A stretch of 32,904 bases of DNA from Candidatus Kuenenia stuttgartensis (GCA_945865325.1 CAMBFA010000025.1:1-32904); one strand, 5' to 3'. Positions 15,728-24,671 are shown, numbered from the stretch's first letter. Program-made: numbers and translations. The notes: generated by a model from the letters alone, not told the origin.

Positions 15728-17196
15728 CAGCTTTGGTTGTAGCCGAAAGAGAAGCCCATCATGAACGACTGGCCGCCCGGATCGATCTGGTTGTAGCGCG
15801 TCTTGTTCATGCTGAACTGCCGCGTCGCCGTGGCCACGCCCGCCACCCAGAGGATGTCGTAGCCCACCTGGATCGACGAGTTGGGGGTCATGTTCCAGCC
15901 CGCCAAGCAGGTCAGGTCGCCGAGGAAGCCCGGGCCAACCTGCTGCGCGGCCATCTTCCACACCTCGGTCCCCTCCGGGAAGGGCTGACGGGTGTCGGCA
16001 GGAGTCGTGGGATACAGGAAGGGAAGGGGCGGAACGGGCGTTCCCTGCTTCGGCACCGCATTGGGCTGCTGGTAGCCGCAGTTGCAGGTGCTCATCTGCT
16101 GCTGGGTGCCGGCGAAGGAGATCGCCGGCGCGGCGCGGCCGCGGAGCCCCCAGTAGAAGAACTCGTTCCGGCTGATCAGCTCGCCACCGAGATTCATCCC
16201 CAACAGCCAGTTTTCCGTCTGGATCAGATAGTCTCCGCCGAACATGTCGAGGGGCGTCGAATAGGCCCTGCTGCTGAAGGAGAAGGCCTCGTTGTAATTG
16301 GCAAGCCGCGCGCCGACGAGGATCGCCGGCAGCCAGCCACGTTCGGCGTGCCGCGCCCACTCGCCGTTGGGGACCATCGTCATCTTGTCGCGCCCTAGGC
16401 GGCGGACGAGCTTGAAGTTGGCCTCAATGCTGTTGAAGGTCGAGGTGCTCGTCGTCAGGTATTGCTGGGCCCCGGTGAAGCCCGGCGTCGCGTCGGAGAG
16501 GGGGGTGACGAGGTAGGTTTGTTTCTCCGGGGTGATAATCGAGTTCCAGCCATCGTTCTGATAGAAGGAGAAGCCGCCGTAATAGGTGACCTCCACCGAC
16601 CGGTCGCGATCGAGGTAGTCGCGGCCGAGGAATTCGCCGACGGTGATCCGCGCTCCGGGCGAAACGTTGTAGGGGAGCGAGTCGGTCGTGAAGACCCCCA
16701 TTTTCGACTTGAGGACCAAATACCGATCGAGAGCGTTGAGAGTGAGTAGATCGGAATCGTGGCCGATCACCTTGCGGTAGTTGCGGCCACGATTGAGGAA
16801 CACGAGCTCGGCGGAGCCGTAATACTCCCCGGTGCCGAACCAGCCCCCCGAGCTCACCTCCTCCGGCATCTCGTCGCCAAGGAGCCCGTCCATCAGCGAT
16901 GGCTCGGGGCTGAGAAGCGGCTCGGAAGATCCCTCCGGGAGCGGCTCGCCGACGACGCTGCTGAGGACGCCATCAAGCGGATCGGAGGCCGGGGCTTCGT
17001 CGACCAGGCCGATCGCCGCATCGGGCTCCGGAGCGAGGAGCCCCTCGCCCCCGAGCAGCAGCCCACCTTCGTCCGTCGGAGCGATCGACGGTTGGGAGGG
17101 GCGCGCGGCCGCCACAGGGCTGGCGACCAACATCGACGTCACCAAGGCGGCGAGCCCGAGGAAGCGATGGAGTGAAAGCGGAAGCAAGTTGATCAC
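15724..17196 (-). CDS. BBP7-type outer-membrane beta-barrel protein
   Basis: The 490-residue product starts with a signal peptide (about residues 1-32, hydrophobic LGLAALVTSMLVA, then SPVAAA). A Pro/Glu/Gly-rich low-complexity stretch of about 80 residues follows, then a barrel region from about residue 125 rich in alternating aromatic and polar residues (WFGTGEYYGSAELVFLNRGR, VEVTYYGGFSFYQN). The C-terminus, MMGFSFGYNQSW, ends in an aromatic residue, as outer-membrane barrels do. This matches the planctomycete BBP7 (putative beta-barrel porin) family; transport specificity is unknown. GTG 17196 was chosen because AAGGGG lies 6 bases upstream; an in-frame TTG at 17232 and a GTG at 17199 are alternatives. 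It converges with the ketosynthase homologue and is divergent from transaldolase. Confidence 0.78.
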   Translation of the reverse strand: MINLLPLSLHRFLGLAALVTSMLVASPVAAARPSQPSIAPTDEGGLLLGGEGLLAPEPDAAIGLVDEAPASDPLDGVLSSVVGEPLPEGSSEPLLSPEPSLMDGLLGDEMPEEVSSGGWFGTGEYYGSAELVFLNRGRNYRKVIGHDSDLLTLNALDRYLVLKSKMGVFTTDSLPYNVSPGARITVGEFLGRDYLDRDRSVEVTYYGGFSFYQNDGWNSIITPEKQTYLVTPLSDATPGFTGAQQYLTTSTSTFNSIEANFKLVRRLGRDKMTMVPNGEWARHAERGWLPAILVGARLANYNEAFSFSSRAYSTPLDMFGGDYLIQTENWLLGMNLGGELISRNEFFYWGLRGRAAPAISFAGTQQQMSTCNCGYQQPNAVPKQGTPVPPLPFLYPTTPADTRQPFPEGTEVWKMAAQQVGPGFLGDLTCLAGWNMTPNSSIQVGYDILWVAGVATATRQFSMNKTRYNQIDPGGQSFMMGFSFGYNQSW

Positions 17197-17202
17197 CACT
17201 GA

Positions 17203-17208
17203 CCCCTT
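17203..17208 (-). promoter_or_regulatory. Ribosome binding site supporting the BBP7 GTG start
   Basis: AAGGGG on the minus strand lies 6 bases before the GTG at 17196. It would lie inside the coding region if the TTG at 17232 were used. Confidence 0.45.
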
Positions 17209-17355
17209 GACCGAGGGTGATGGACCGGACAATCGACCCTATCGGAGTCTTTGATCGTCCGTGGAAGACTCCGCTCCACAGGAAAAACCCGCAGAACTGC
17301 TAGGATCGTCCCTGTCTTTCCAGCCCCCCTCATCCAACCAAACTCCCTCAGTTCC

Positions 17356-17361
17356 AAGGAG
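17356..17361 (+). promoter_or_regulatory. Ribosome binding site fixing the transaldolase start
   Basis: AAGGAG lies 7 bases before ATG 17369. An in-frame upstream ATG at 17261 would add 36 residues not seen in the family. Confidence 0.65.
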
Positions 17362-17368
17362 TGTTCGC

Positions 17369-18412
17369 ATGGCCACCGGACTCGCTTCGCTGGTCGCCAC
17401 GGGCACGCGCCTGTGGCTCGATTCGGTCGATCCCGACCTCGTCCGGCAGGCGCGGGCCGCCGGCGCGAGCGGAGCGACGAGCAATCCGGCGATCATCGCC
17501 GACCTCGTGAAGAGTGGCCGGTTCAACGACCGGATCGCCGCGCTGACCGCCACGGGGATCGACGATGAAGGGGTCGCCTGGGCGCTGGCGGACGAATTGG
17601 TCGCCGAGGCCGAGGGGGAATACCTGGAGGTGTGGGAGGCTTCGGGTGGGGATGACGGGTGGGTGAGCTTCGAGCTCGATCCGCTCATCGAGGATCCCGC
17701 TCTCCCGCTGACGCACGCCGAGCGTGTCGCCCGGTATGTCGAGCTCGGTTTGGCATGGTCCCGCGGCCACCGCAACCGGATGATCAAGGTGCCGGCGTCG
17801 GCGGCGGGGATCGCCGCGCTCGAGCCGCTCGCTGCGGCGGGCGTGCCCCTGAATGTCACGCTCCTGTTCACGCAGGCCCAAGTCGAGCAGGCCCGCGAGG
17901 CCGTCTGGCGCGGTGCCAGCCGGCTGCCGTCGCTCGCTGCCTTCAAGAGCGTCTACAGCGTGTTTGTGTCTCGGGTCGACGTCTGGGCCACGAAACAGGC
18001 GCCAGACCTATCGGCGGCGGCCCGAGGCCAGACGGCGATCGTCAATGCCAAGCGGATCTGGAACGCCAACCGGCTCTTCTGGGAACGGCGTCCGACCCCG
18101 CTGGCCCAGTCGATCGTGTTTGCGAGTACCGGCGTAAAGGAGGCCGGGGTCGATCCCTGTTTCTACGTGGCTGCCCTCGCCGGCGCCGACATCCAGACCA
18201 ACCCCCCGGCGACCAACCGGGCCGCTGATGAATCAGGGAGGGAGTTCACCCGCCAGGTCGATCATCTCCCCCCTGCGGAAGTCCTCGACGAGCTCGATTC
18301 CCGGATCGATATTGCCAGGATGGGCACGGAGCTGATGTCGGAGGGAATCGCGAAGTTCGTTGCCCCGCAGCACGACCTGCTCGCCCTCGTGCGGGCGAAG
18401 CGGACGGCATGA
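17369..18412 (+). CDS. tal: Transaldolase
   Basis: The 347-residue enzyme should transfer a dihydroxyacetone unit between sugar phosphates in the non-oxidative pentose phosphate pathway. It has the classical start RLWLDSVDPDLVRQ with GATSNPAII (residues 35-43), and the Schiff-base lysine in NRMIKVPAS (Lys140), followed by GVPLNVTLLFTQAQ. The C-terminal half contains SVFVSRVD, NAKRIWNA and VFASTGVK, all typical. Its length suits the Mycobacterium-like longer transaldolases rather than the ~220-residue MipB/TalC type. No signal peptide is present, so it is cytoplasmic. It stands apart from other sugar-phosphate genes; the 172-base divergent region before it faces the BBP7 gene, and a hairpin lies between it and the small membrane protein. 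Confidence 0.92.
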   Translation: MATGLASLVATGTRLWLDSVDPDLVRQARAAGASGATSNPAIIADLVKSGRFNDRIAALTATGIDDEGVAWALADELVAEAEGEYLEVWEASGGDDGWVSFELDPLIEDPALPLTHAERVARYVELGLAWSRGHRNRMIKVPASAAGIAALEPLAAAGVPLNVTLLFTQAQVEQAREAVWRGASRLPSLAAFKSVYSVFVSRVDVWATKQAPDLSAAARGQTAIVNAKRIWNANRLFWERRPTPLAQSIVFASTGVKEAGVDPCFYVAALAGADIQTNPPATNRAADESGREFTRQVDHLPPAEVLDELDSRIDIARMGTELMSEGIAKFVAPQHDLLALVRAKRTA

Positions 18413-18500
18413 TGCCCGGCCGGTGCGACCGCGACAGTCGATCCCACCCCACTTCCCGCCGCGGAACTGGAGCGGACAGGTCCGGCGATACGATCCTTCG

Positions 18501-18530
18501 GTGACGGACGGGGTGCTCGGCACCCGTCAC
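18501..18530 (+). terminator. Hairpin between transaldolase and the small membrane protein
   Basis: GTGACGG (18501-18507) pairs with CCGTCAC (18524-18530). An inner stem GTGC (18513-18516) with GCAC (18520-18523) can also form around a three-base loop, leaving a five-base bulge. It ends directly before the GGAGG (18531-18535) of the next gene. It may end the transaldolase transcript, or shield or expose the downstream ribosome site. Confidence 0.4.
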
Positions 18531-18541
18531 GGAGGCTTGTC

Positions 18542-18817
18542 ATGGTTCCCAAACGATCCCATCTCCTGCTCGCCGGGCTGCTCCTCTTCCTCGTTGGGGT
18601 GCAGTTCCGGATGGTGGAGTCGTTCACCTTGAGCGAGAAGTCGAGCAAGCTCCTCGTAGCGCAGCTCGGCGACAAGGGCTTTCCCCAGCAACAGTCGCTG
18701 TTCGGCGGCGGAACTCCCGCGGGGCGGCGAACGGTCGAGCCGCCGGCCTGGCTCGGCCTGGCGCTGATGTCGGTCGGCTCCGTGATCACCCTCAAGAGCC
18801 TGTCGATGAAGGACTGA
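18542..18817 (+). CDS. Small membrane protein, two helices, unknown function
   Basis: This 91-residue protein is not a family I recognise. It begins with a basic MVPKRSH stretch and a hydrophobic helix (about residues 8-22). A polar middle with KSSKLLVAQLGDKGFPQQQSLFGGG follows, then a second hydrophobic helix (about 69-82, AWLGLALMSVGSVIT) and a short basic tail. A loop-in or loop-out hairpin topology is likely. It is believable as a gene because GGAGG lies 6 bases upstream of the ATG and it fills the space between transaldolase and a convergent DUF1501 gene, leaving 8 bases. Codon use resembles its neighbours. No function can be inferred from context. Confidence 0.65.
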   Translation: MVPKRSHLLLAGLLLFLVGVQFRMVESFTLSEKSSKLLVAQLGDKGFPQQQSLFGGGTPAGRRTVEPPAWLGLALMSVGSVITLKSLSMKD

Positions 18818-18825
18818 TTCCCCTG

Positions 18826-20286
18826 TCAGCCGAGTACGTCGCGGATGATGTGTCCGTGGACATCCGTCAGCCGCATGTCGCGGCCGCTGAAGCGGTACGT
18901 CAGCCGCGTGTGATCGATGCCCATCAGATGGAGCATCGTCGCGTGGAGGTCGTGGATCTGGAATTTTTTCTCCACGACCCGGTAGCCGTAGTCGTCGGTC
19001 GCCCCGACCGTCACGCCCCCCTTCACGCCCCCCCCGGCCATCCACATCGAGTAGGCCTGGGGATTGTGGTCGCGCCCGTCGCCCCCCTGGGCAAAGGGCG
19101 TGCGACCGAACTCACCGCTCCAGACGACGAGCGTCGAGTCGAGCATGCCGCGCTGCCGGAGGTCGCGGATCAGCGCCGCGATCGGCTGGTCGACCGCACG
19201 GGCATTGGCGGCATGCCCCTCCCGCAGATTGCCATGCTGATCCCAGCGGTCGGTGCCAACCGAGGTGCAGGTCAATTCGACGAACCTCACCCCCCGCTCC
19301 ACCATCCGCCGTGCGAGGAGACACTCGTTGGCAAAAATCCGCGTCGGCTCGTTCTCGGAATCGCACCCGTAGTCGTGCTTGATCGACTCGGTCTCCCCCG
19401 AGAGGTCGAGGAGATCGGGGACTGACGTCTGCATCCGGTAGGCAAGCTCCTGATTGGCGATCGCGCTTTCGAGAGCGTCAGGCGCCTCCCCCTCGCCGCT
19501 GAGCCGGGCCGCGAAGGAACGATCGAGCCCGCGGGCGAAGTCGAGTTTGGCGATCTGGCCATCCCTCGAACCGTCCCGGCGGCTGACATTCGACAGCCCC
19601 GTGGCGGTCGGCTTGAACACCGATCCCTGAAACGTGGCGGGCAGGAATCCGTTGGTGAAGTTGTCGAGCCCGCCCGGCGGGATCAGGCCACCGTTGACGA
19701 CGATGTAGCCGGGGAGATCGTCGTTCTCGCTCCCCAAGCCGTAGGTAGTCCACGCCCCCATGCTCGGCCTTCCCTGCAGCCCGCTGCCGGTGTGGAGGAA
19801 GTAGTTGGCGTTGGTGTGCTCGGGGAACTCACTGGTCATCGAGCGGATCACCGCCAGCTCGTCGGCCACCGAGCCGATGTGCGGGAAGAGATCACTGACC
19901 GGCAGGCCGCACGCCCCGTACGGCTTGAACTTCCACAGGCTGGGGAGAATCGTGCCGACGTTATTGAACTGCGTCTGGTCGACCTTAAACAGATCGCGCG
20001 GGTTCTTCCCGGCATCCTGCTCGAGCCGCGGCTTCGGGTCGAAGCTGTCGACCTGGGACACGCCGCCGTCCATGTAGAGGAAGATGACGTTCTTCGCCGT
20101 TGCGGGGTGGTGGTTGACCGGCGCCACAGAATCGGCTCGGGCCGCTTCGGCGTGGAGGAGGGCCGCCGCCGCCATCCCTCCGAATCCGCACGACGCCTGG
20201 GCGAGAAGAGCGCGGCGCGAGAGCGCAGCGGGACGGTAGCGCCGGCAGTGGTGACCGGGGCCGCTGCGGGGAGGATTGCGGCTCAT
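18826..20286 (-). CDS. DUF1501 family protein with Tat-like leader (third copy, coupled to PSD1)
   Basis: The 486-residue product has a long n-region and then a twin-arginine-like leader (LSRRALLAQASCGFGGMAAAALL, about residues 22-44). DUF1501 signatures follow: FLYMDGGVSQVDSFDPKP, SGEFGRTPFAQGGDGRDHNPQ and YSMWMAGGGVKGGVTVGATDD, and a C-terminal MGIDHTRLTYRFSGRDMRLTDVHGHI. ATG 20286 was chosen because it forms an ATGA overlap with the stop of the upstream PSD1 gene; a more upstream start would run into PSD1 coding sequence. The coupling suggests equal expression and joint action of the pair. Biochemical role unproven. Confidence 0.92.
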   Translation of the reverse strand: MSRNPPRSGPGHHCRRYRPAALSRRALLAQASCGFGGMAAAALLHAEAARADSVAPVNHHPATAKNVIFLYMDGGVSQVDSFDPKPRLEQDAGKNPRDLFKVDQTQFNNVGTILPSLWKFKPYGACGLPVSDLFPHIGSVADELAVIRSMTSEFPEHTNANYFLHTGSGLQGRPSMGAWTTYGLGSENDDLPGYIVVNGGLIPPGGLDNFTNGFLPATFQGSVFKPTATGLSNVSRRDGSRDGQIAKLDFARGLDRSFAARLSGEGEAPDALESAIANQELAYRMQTSVPDLLDLSGETESIKHDYGCDSENEPTRIFANECLLARRMVERGVRFVELTCTSVGTDRWDQHGNLREGHAANARAVDQPIAALIRDLRQRGMLDSTLVVWSGEFGRTPFAQGGDGRDHNPQAYSMWMAGGGVKGGVTVGATDDYGYRVVEKKFQIHDLHATMLHLMGIDHTRLTYRFSGRDMRLTDVHGHIIRDVLG

Positions 20287-23200
20287 GGGATAAAGATGAA
20301 CTCCTTGGCGTTGACAAGCGCGTGGGCGAGATCGGCCCACGCTGCGGAAAGCCGCTGATCAGCTGCGAAATCCCCTCCATGGAGCGCCGTCTGGGCGACG
20401 AGGAATCCCCGCGCCGCGGCCACCTCGTCGGGCGATGGAACGCGGGCGAAGGCCTCGCGGTACATCCGCACGATTGAATCGTCGACACCGGTGGCTGAAG
20501 CGGCCAGGATCCGCGCGGCCCACCGCCCCGACTGCTCGACGACAAACGGATCATTCATGAGGGTCAGCGCCTGCGCCGGCACGTTGGTGATATTCCGGCG
20601 CCCCATCGCCTGGAACGGCACCGGCATGTCGAAGGCCAGGGGGATCGCCGGGAGGAAGTTGCGCCGGATCCTCGTATAGATGCTGCGGCGGCCATCGCCA
20701 TCCAGCGGCCCCGACCCCGGCTTGCCGCGGCCTTCGTGGAAGTCCGACAGCGCCACCTCCACCGGCGGGCCACCGACCTTTGGATCGAGCCGGCCCGACA
20801 CGGCGAGGATCTTGTCACGGACCGCTTCACCTTCGAGCCTCCGGAGCGGGAAGTGGTGGAGGAGGCGGTTCGTGGGATCACGTTCCACCCCCCGCGGAAC
20901 GGCCACCGATTGCATTCGCCAGGTGCTGCTGGTGACGATCTCCTTCACCAACCGCTTCATGCTCCATCCTTCCTCCCGAAAACGGACCGCGAGGGTATCG
21001 AGGAGGGCGCGAGCGCCGGCATCGGCGAACGGCTCACCGAGCTTGCCGAAATTGTCGGGCGTGGGGACGAGACCGCGTCCGAAGAGGTGATGCCAGAACC
21101 GATTCACCGCCACCCGGGCTGTGAGGGGATTCGACGGATCGAGGACCCGACCGGCCAGTTCCCGGCGCCCCGACGACGATGCCGGCCAGACGGGCTGGTG
21201 ACCGCCGTCGACCGCCTCGAGGAATCGTCGTGGCACGATCGCCGCGGGACGGGCGGCCGACCCCTTGGCGAGGACGGGATGATCGACGCCGTTGCCATCG
21301 AGGATCGCCGGGGCGATGGCCGAGGCGAGTTTGGCCGTCGCCGTAATCGTGGCGCGGGCCGCATCCAGCTCCCGCGCCTGGGCCATGAGCGAAGTGACCC
21401 GCGCGCCGTTCCAATCGATCGCCGGATCGCTCAGGAGGCGTTCGAGAAGCCCCGCGAACTCGGCTGCCCGTGGTCCGGTCGAGAGCGTTCCATCGCGTGC
21501 GGCCACGAGCGCCTCGGTGACGAGCTCGCCGACAGCCGCGGCGATCGCGGCGTCGTCGGCCCCCTCCGCCGGCAGGCGTCGGGCCAATTCTGTCAGGAAC
21601 GGATCGGCCCGCTTCGGCTCGGTCGGCGAAGCGACGACCTCGGCGACGTCGGCCGCCCCGGCGATCGGCACGTACTCGACATGAACGAGGTGCCCCCGCT
21701 GCCAGTTCAAGTCGCTCCCCAGATCCTGCCGCACCCACTTCCACTCCCCCTGCGTGTCGACCGTCTGGAGGGTGGAGCCGTAGAGCGGCCCGATGAGGAG
21801 GATGTGGCTGTCGACGCAGGTGAAGATCTGGAGATGGCCGCGGACACGATGCCACACCGTTCCCCCTTCGATCCGCATCTTCGGCGTCCGCAGGACGCGC
21901 CCGGCCCGATCGGCGCCCCCGAGGGCCCCGGCCTCGCGTTCGCCGCTGGACGCCAGCCCGGCCCACAGGCTGTCGAAGTGGGCGGAAGTCGTCGGCTCGA
22001 TGCGGAGTCGCGCGGGCGTTCCCTCGGCCCCCGCCACGATCACGGCCTCCCCGGCCGGCCGAGGGCGCACGCCCCAGGCGAAGCCGTCACCGATCAGGGC
22101 CGTGGCTTCCTCCGCGCGGGAGTAGTCAGCGATCACGATCTCGCCTTCGGGGCCCGCTCCCCCGCTCTTGAGCGCGAGGAGCGCCTCACGGGGGGGGAGC
22201 GTAGCGGTCACGCGCGCGGCGAGTCGGGCGAGGTCATCAACTGCCGGTCCTTCGCCCCCGGCGAGCGTGTCGGCTGCGGCGCGGCCGAGACGGAGACGGG
22301 CCTCAGCGTCGTGGGTGTCGAGGCGTCTGGCGACTTCGCGGTTGGCGGCCATCGATTCAAACGGTACCTGCCGGTAGCTGCTCGAGGCGAGCGTGCCGGC
22401 GATGGCGTAGTAATCCTCCTTGGAGATGGCGTCGAACTTGTGGTCGTGGCAGCGGGCGCATCCCAGCGCCATGCCGAGAAACGCCTTCCCGAAGGTGTCG
22501 ACCCGATTGTCGGTGCGGTCGGCCGCATCCTGGGCGATGTCGACCGGCGAGTGGATCTCTTCGCCGAGATACCAAAAGCCTGTTCCGAGCACCGACAGGT
22601 CGGCGCCGGCGGCGTTCAGCCGGGGGGAGTCGAGAAGGTCTCCCGCGATCTGCTCGCGGACGAACTGGTCGTAAGGGAGATCAGCGTTGAGGCTGTCGAT
22701 CACCCAATCGCGATACCGCCAGGCATTGGGGATGGGGAAGTCGAACTCGTGGCCGCGGGTCTCGCCGTAGCGGACGACGTCGAGCCAGTGGCGGGCAAAC
22801 CGCTCGCCGAAGTGGGGAGACGCAAGGAGATCGTCGACGAACTTCTCGAACGCGAGCGGATCGGGATCGGCGACGACGCGGTCGACGTCGGCCGGATCGG
22901 CCGGAAGGCCGGTGAGCAGCTCGGCGGCTCGGCGGACGAGCTGCGCCCGCGAAGCCTCCGGCGCCGGGGCGAGCCCGGCGGCCTCCAGCCGCGCAAGGAC
23001 AAAACGGTCGATGTCGCTGCGGCACCAGCCGACGGCCCCGACCGGGGGGACCGGCACGCTCTGCGGCGGCTGCCAGCACCAATGATCGGCCTTGCGGGTG
23101 GCGATGTCGAAGTCCCCCGGCCCCGCCGTCACCACGCCTTCGACGGGCCAGGGGAGGCCGCGGCGAACCCATTCCTCGAGCGTGGCGATCGCCTCGAGGG

Positions 23201-23561
23201 GCAGCCGGCCATCTGGCGGCATCTGGAGCTTGCCGTCATAGCGGACGACCTCGACGAGCAGACTCACCTCCGGCTTCCCAGGCGTGGCCAGCCCCTCGTG
23301 GCCGAGGGTCTCGGAACGGGTGTCAAAGGAGAGATTTCCCTCCGGTTCGCCGGCCGCGCGGGAGTGGCAGGCCGAGCAATGCTCGAGGAGCAGCGGCCGG
23401 ACCCGCGATTCGAAGAACTCGGCATCCGCGGCCGAAGGTGCCGCGGGCAGCTCGGCGGCGGCTCCTGTCAAGCCGACAACGGCCGCTGCAAGCGCCCCCC
23501 AGAGCGCACCCCAGAGCGCCACGACGATCCCCCGGCGACCGCCAACTTTGAAACATGCCAC
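20283..23561 (-). CDS. PSD1 protein: planctomycete cytochrome c, DUF1549 and DUF1553 domains (second copy)
   Basis: The 1092-residue protein is exported (signal peptide about residues 1-36). The planctomycete cytochrome c domain has CSACH at residues 62-66 and a KLQMPPDGRLP stretch likely to carry the axial Met. DUF1549 covers roughly 180-390 and ends with CARCHDHKFDAISKEDYY (near 364). A middle region with LRIEPTTSAHFDSLW and EWKWVRQDLG looks like an added beta-rich domain; DUF1553 runs about 795-1070 (LDPSNPLTARVAVNRFWHHLFGRGL). It is longer than the first copy mainly because of this middle region. The GTG start has GGAGG 8 bases upstream. A 12-base tandem repeat lies in the signal-peptide codons. 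It is followed by a DUF1501 gene through ATGA. Confidence 0.92.
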   Translation of the reverse strand: MACFKVGGRRGIVVALWGALWGALAAAVVGLTGAAAELPAAPSAADAEFFESRVRPLLLEHCSACHSRAAGEPEGNLSFDTRSETLGHEGLATPGKPEVSLLVEVVRYDGKLQMPPDGRLPLEAIATLEEWVRRGLPWPVEGVVTAGPGDFDIATRKADHWCWQPPQSVPVPPVGAVGWCRSDIDRFVLARLEAAGLAPAPEASRAQLVRRAAELLTGLPADPADVDRVVADPDPLAFEKFVDDLLASPHFGERFARHWLDVVRYGETRGHEFDFPIPNAWRYRDWVIDSLNADLPYDQFVREQIAGDLLDSPRLNAAGADLSVLGTGFWYLGEEIHSPVDIAQDAADRTDNRVDTFGKAFLGMALGCARCHDHKFDAISKEDYYAIAGTLASSSYRQVPFESMAANREVARRLDTHDAEARLRLGRAAADTLAGGEGPAVDDLARLAARVTATLPPREALLALKSGGAGPEGEIVIADYSRAEEATALIGDGFAWGVRPRPAGEAVIVAGAEGTPARLRIEPTTSAHFDSLWAGLASSGEREAGALGGADRAGRVLRTPKMRIEGGTVWHRVRGHLQIFTCVDSHILLIGPLYGSTLQTVDTQGEWKWVRQDLGSDLNWQRGHLVHVEYVPIAGAADVAEVVASPTEPKRADPFLTELARRLPAEGADDAAIAAAVGELVTEALVAARDGTLSTGPRAAEFAGLLERLLSDPAIDWNGARVTSLMAQARELDAARATITATAKLASAIAPAILDGNGVDHPVLAKGSAARPAAIVPRRFLEAVDGGHQPVWPASSSGRRELAGRVLDPSNPLTARVAVNRFWHHLFGRGLVPTPDNFGKLGEPFADAGARALLDTLAVRFREEGWSMKRLVKEIVTSSTWRMQSVAVPRGVERDPTNRLLHHFPLRRLEGEAVRDKILAVSGRLDPKVGGPPVEVALSDFHEGRGKPGSGPLDGDGRRSIYTRIRRNFLPAIPLAFDMPVPFQAMGRRNITNVPAQALTLMNDPFVVEQSGRWAARILAASATGVDDSIVRMYREAFARVPSPDEVAAARGFLVAQTALHGGDFAADQRLSAAWADLAHALVNAKEFIFIP

Positions 23562-23569
23562 GTCGATGT

Positions 23570-23574
23570 CCTCC
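23570..23574 (-). promoter_or_regulatory. Ribosome binding site for the second PSD1 gene
   Basis: GGAGG on the minus strand lies 8 bases before the GTG at 23561 and supports a GTG start. Confidence 0.6.
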
Positions 23575-23651
23575 GAGGGCCACGGGGGCCGGGGGCTCGA
23601 TGTCCCGCTCGCTCCCGGTCGGCCGCCACGCCGACGGCGGGCAACCGGTCC

Positions 23652-23657
23652 ATTTTA
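23652..23657 (-). promoter_or_regulatory. Possible -10 element (TAAAAT) upstream of the second PSD1 gene
   Basis: TAAAAT on the minus strand is one of the few AT-rich hexamers in the 150-base gap before PSD1 and matches the -10 consensus at five of six positions. No convincing -35 box lies 16-18 bases upstream. Confidence 0.25.
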
Positions 23658-23711
23658 CCTCCTCGCCGCCCGATCGGTACCGCGAAAACCGGCCTCGATT
23701 CCCGCGGCCTT

Positions 23712-24671
23712 TCACCGCAGCGGCGGGCCGGCGAGATCCTCGCCGTCGATCGAGAGGACCTGGAAGTGGTGGACGGCCGGCACATCGGCCTTCCACGCCC
23801 ACACGACCTTCCGCTCCGGCGACACCTCGACGAGGCGTTCGCCATGTTTGCCGACGTGGTAGCTGGCGATCATCGTGTTGCCGTTGGGGAGCCGCTGGAT
23901 CCCACAGGCGTCGGCGATGGCACCGTCGACTTCGCTTGCGTCAATCTGCCAGCGGATCTTCCCCTCCTTGTCGAACTCGACGACTCGGTTGCCGTTGGTG
24001 AGGCCGGCGAGGATCCCGCCGTCGGCGAGCGTGATCGCGGTGAACGGCCAGGTGTTGAGCTCCGGGGCGGCGGGATCGCGTGTGCCGATTCGCCCCAGCT
24101 CTTTGCCGGTGGCGTCGTAGCGGATGATCGCGAAGTCGAAGAGGTGGGGGCAGAGGTAGGTGCCGTCGGCCTGCTTGCGGCTCATCCGGGTCTGCATGTG
24201 ACCGTTGGCCTTCTGGCAGACAAGCGGAAACTCGACCTTCACCGTGCCGTCGGCGGCGATCTCGAGGAGGCGCGGATTCGGCCCTGCCTCGGTGAGGACG
24301 TAGGTCCCCTCGGCGGTCTTCTGGATGCTGTTGACCTCCTCCTGGGTGCCGTCGTAGCGCCACACCACCCGATCGGCGGCGCCATCCCGGCCACGCTCGA
24401 TCTCGACCGCCGCCCCTCCGGGCCCACCATCCCCGCGGGAGAGCGCGAGGAGGACGTTGCCGTCGGGGAGGACCCACCCCTCGCGCGTGTTGGCCGGATG
24501 GCTCCATTCCACCTTGCCGCCGGGGTGGTCGGGGGAGATCTCGACGATCGCCGTCCGTGGCCCGCAGACAAGCACGCGGCGCGACGGCGTCGGAGCGGCC
24601 TCGGCAACCACGAGTTGCAGGGACGCGGCCACCATGGCCAGCAGGAGTGCGCAGAGACGGACGGACGGCAT
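23712..24671 (-). CDS. Secreted beta-propeller protein
   Basis: The 319-residue product has a signal peptide (about residues 1-25, LLLAMVAASLQLVVAEA). It then shows repeated blade-like units of about 40-45 residues with patterns such as GxVEWSHPANTREGWVLPDGNVLLA, RLLEIAADGTVKVEF and RVVEFDKEGKIRWQIDA. Similar repeats occur in PQQ-like, NHL and arylsulfotransferase-type propellers. I do not see a catalytic signature that separates these, so only a periplasmic beta-propeller is claimed. Histidines in GNTMIASYHVGKHGE and VHHFQVL are candidates for ligand binding. A CGGAG ribosome site lies 7 bases upstream. It is upstream of PSD1 on the same strand but separated by 150 bases, so operon membership is uncertain. 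It is divergent from the DUF4405-like gene. Confidence 0.7.
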   Translation of the reverse strand: MPSVRLCALLLAMVAASLQLVVAEAAPTPSRRVLVCGPRTAIVEISPDHPGGKVEWSHPANTREGWVLPDGNVLLALSRGDGGPGGAAVEIERGRDGAADRVVWRYDGTQEEVNSIQKTAEGTYVLTEAGPNPRLLEIAADGTVKVEFPLVCQKANGHMQTRMSRKQADGTYLCPHLFDFAIIRYDATGKELGRIGTRDPAAPELNTWPFTAITLADGGILAGLTNGNRVVEFDKEGKIRWQIDASEVDGAIADACGIQRLPNGNTMIASYHVGKHGERLVEVSPERKVVWAWKADVPAVHHFQVLSIDGEDLAGPPLR

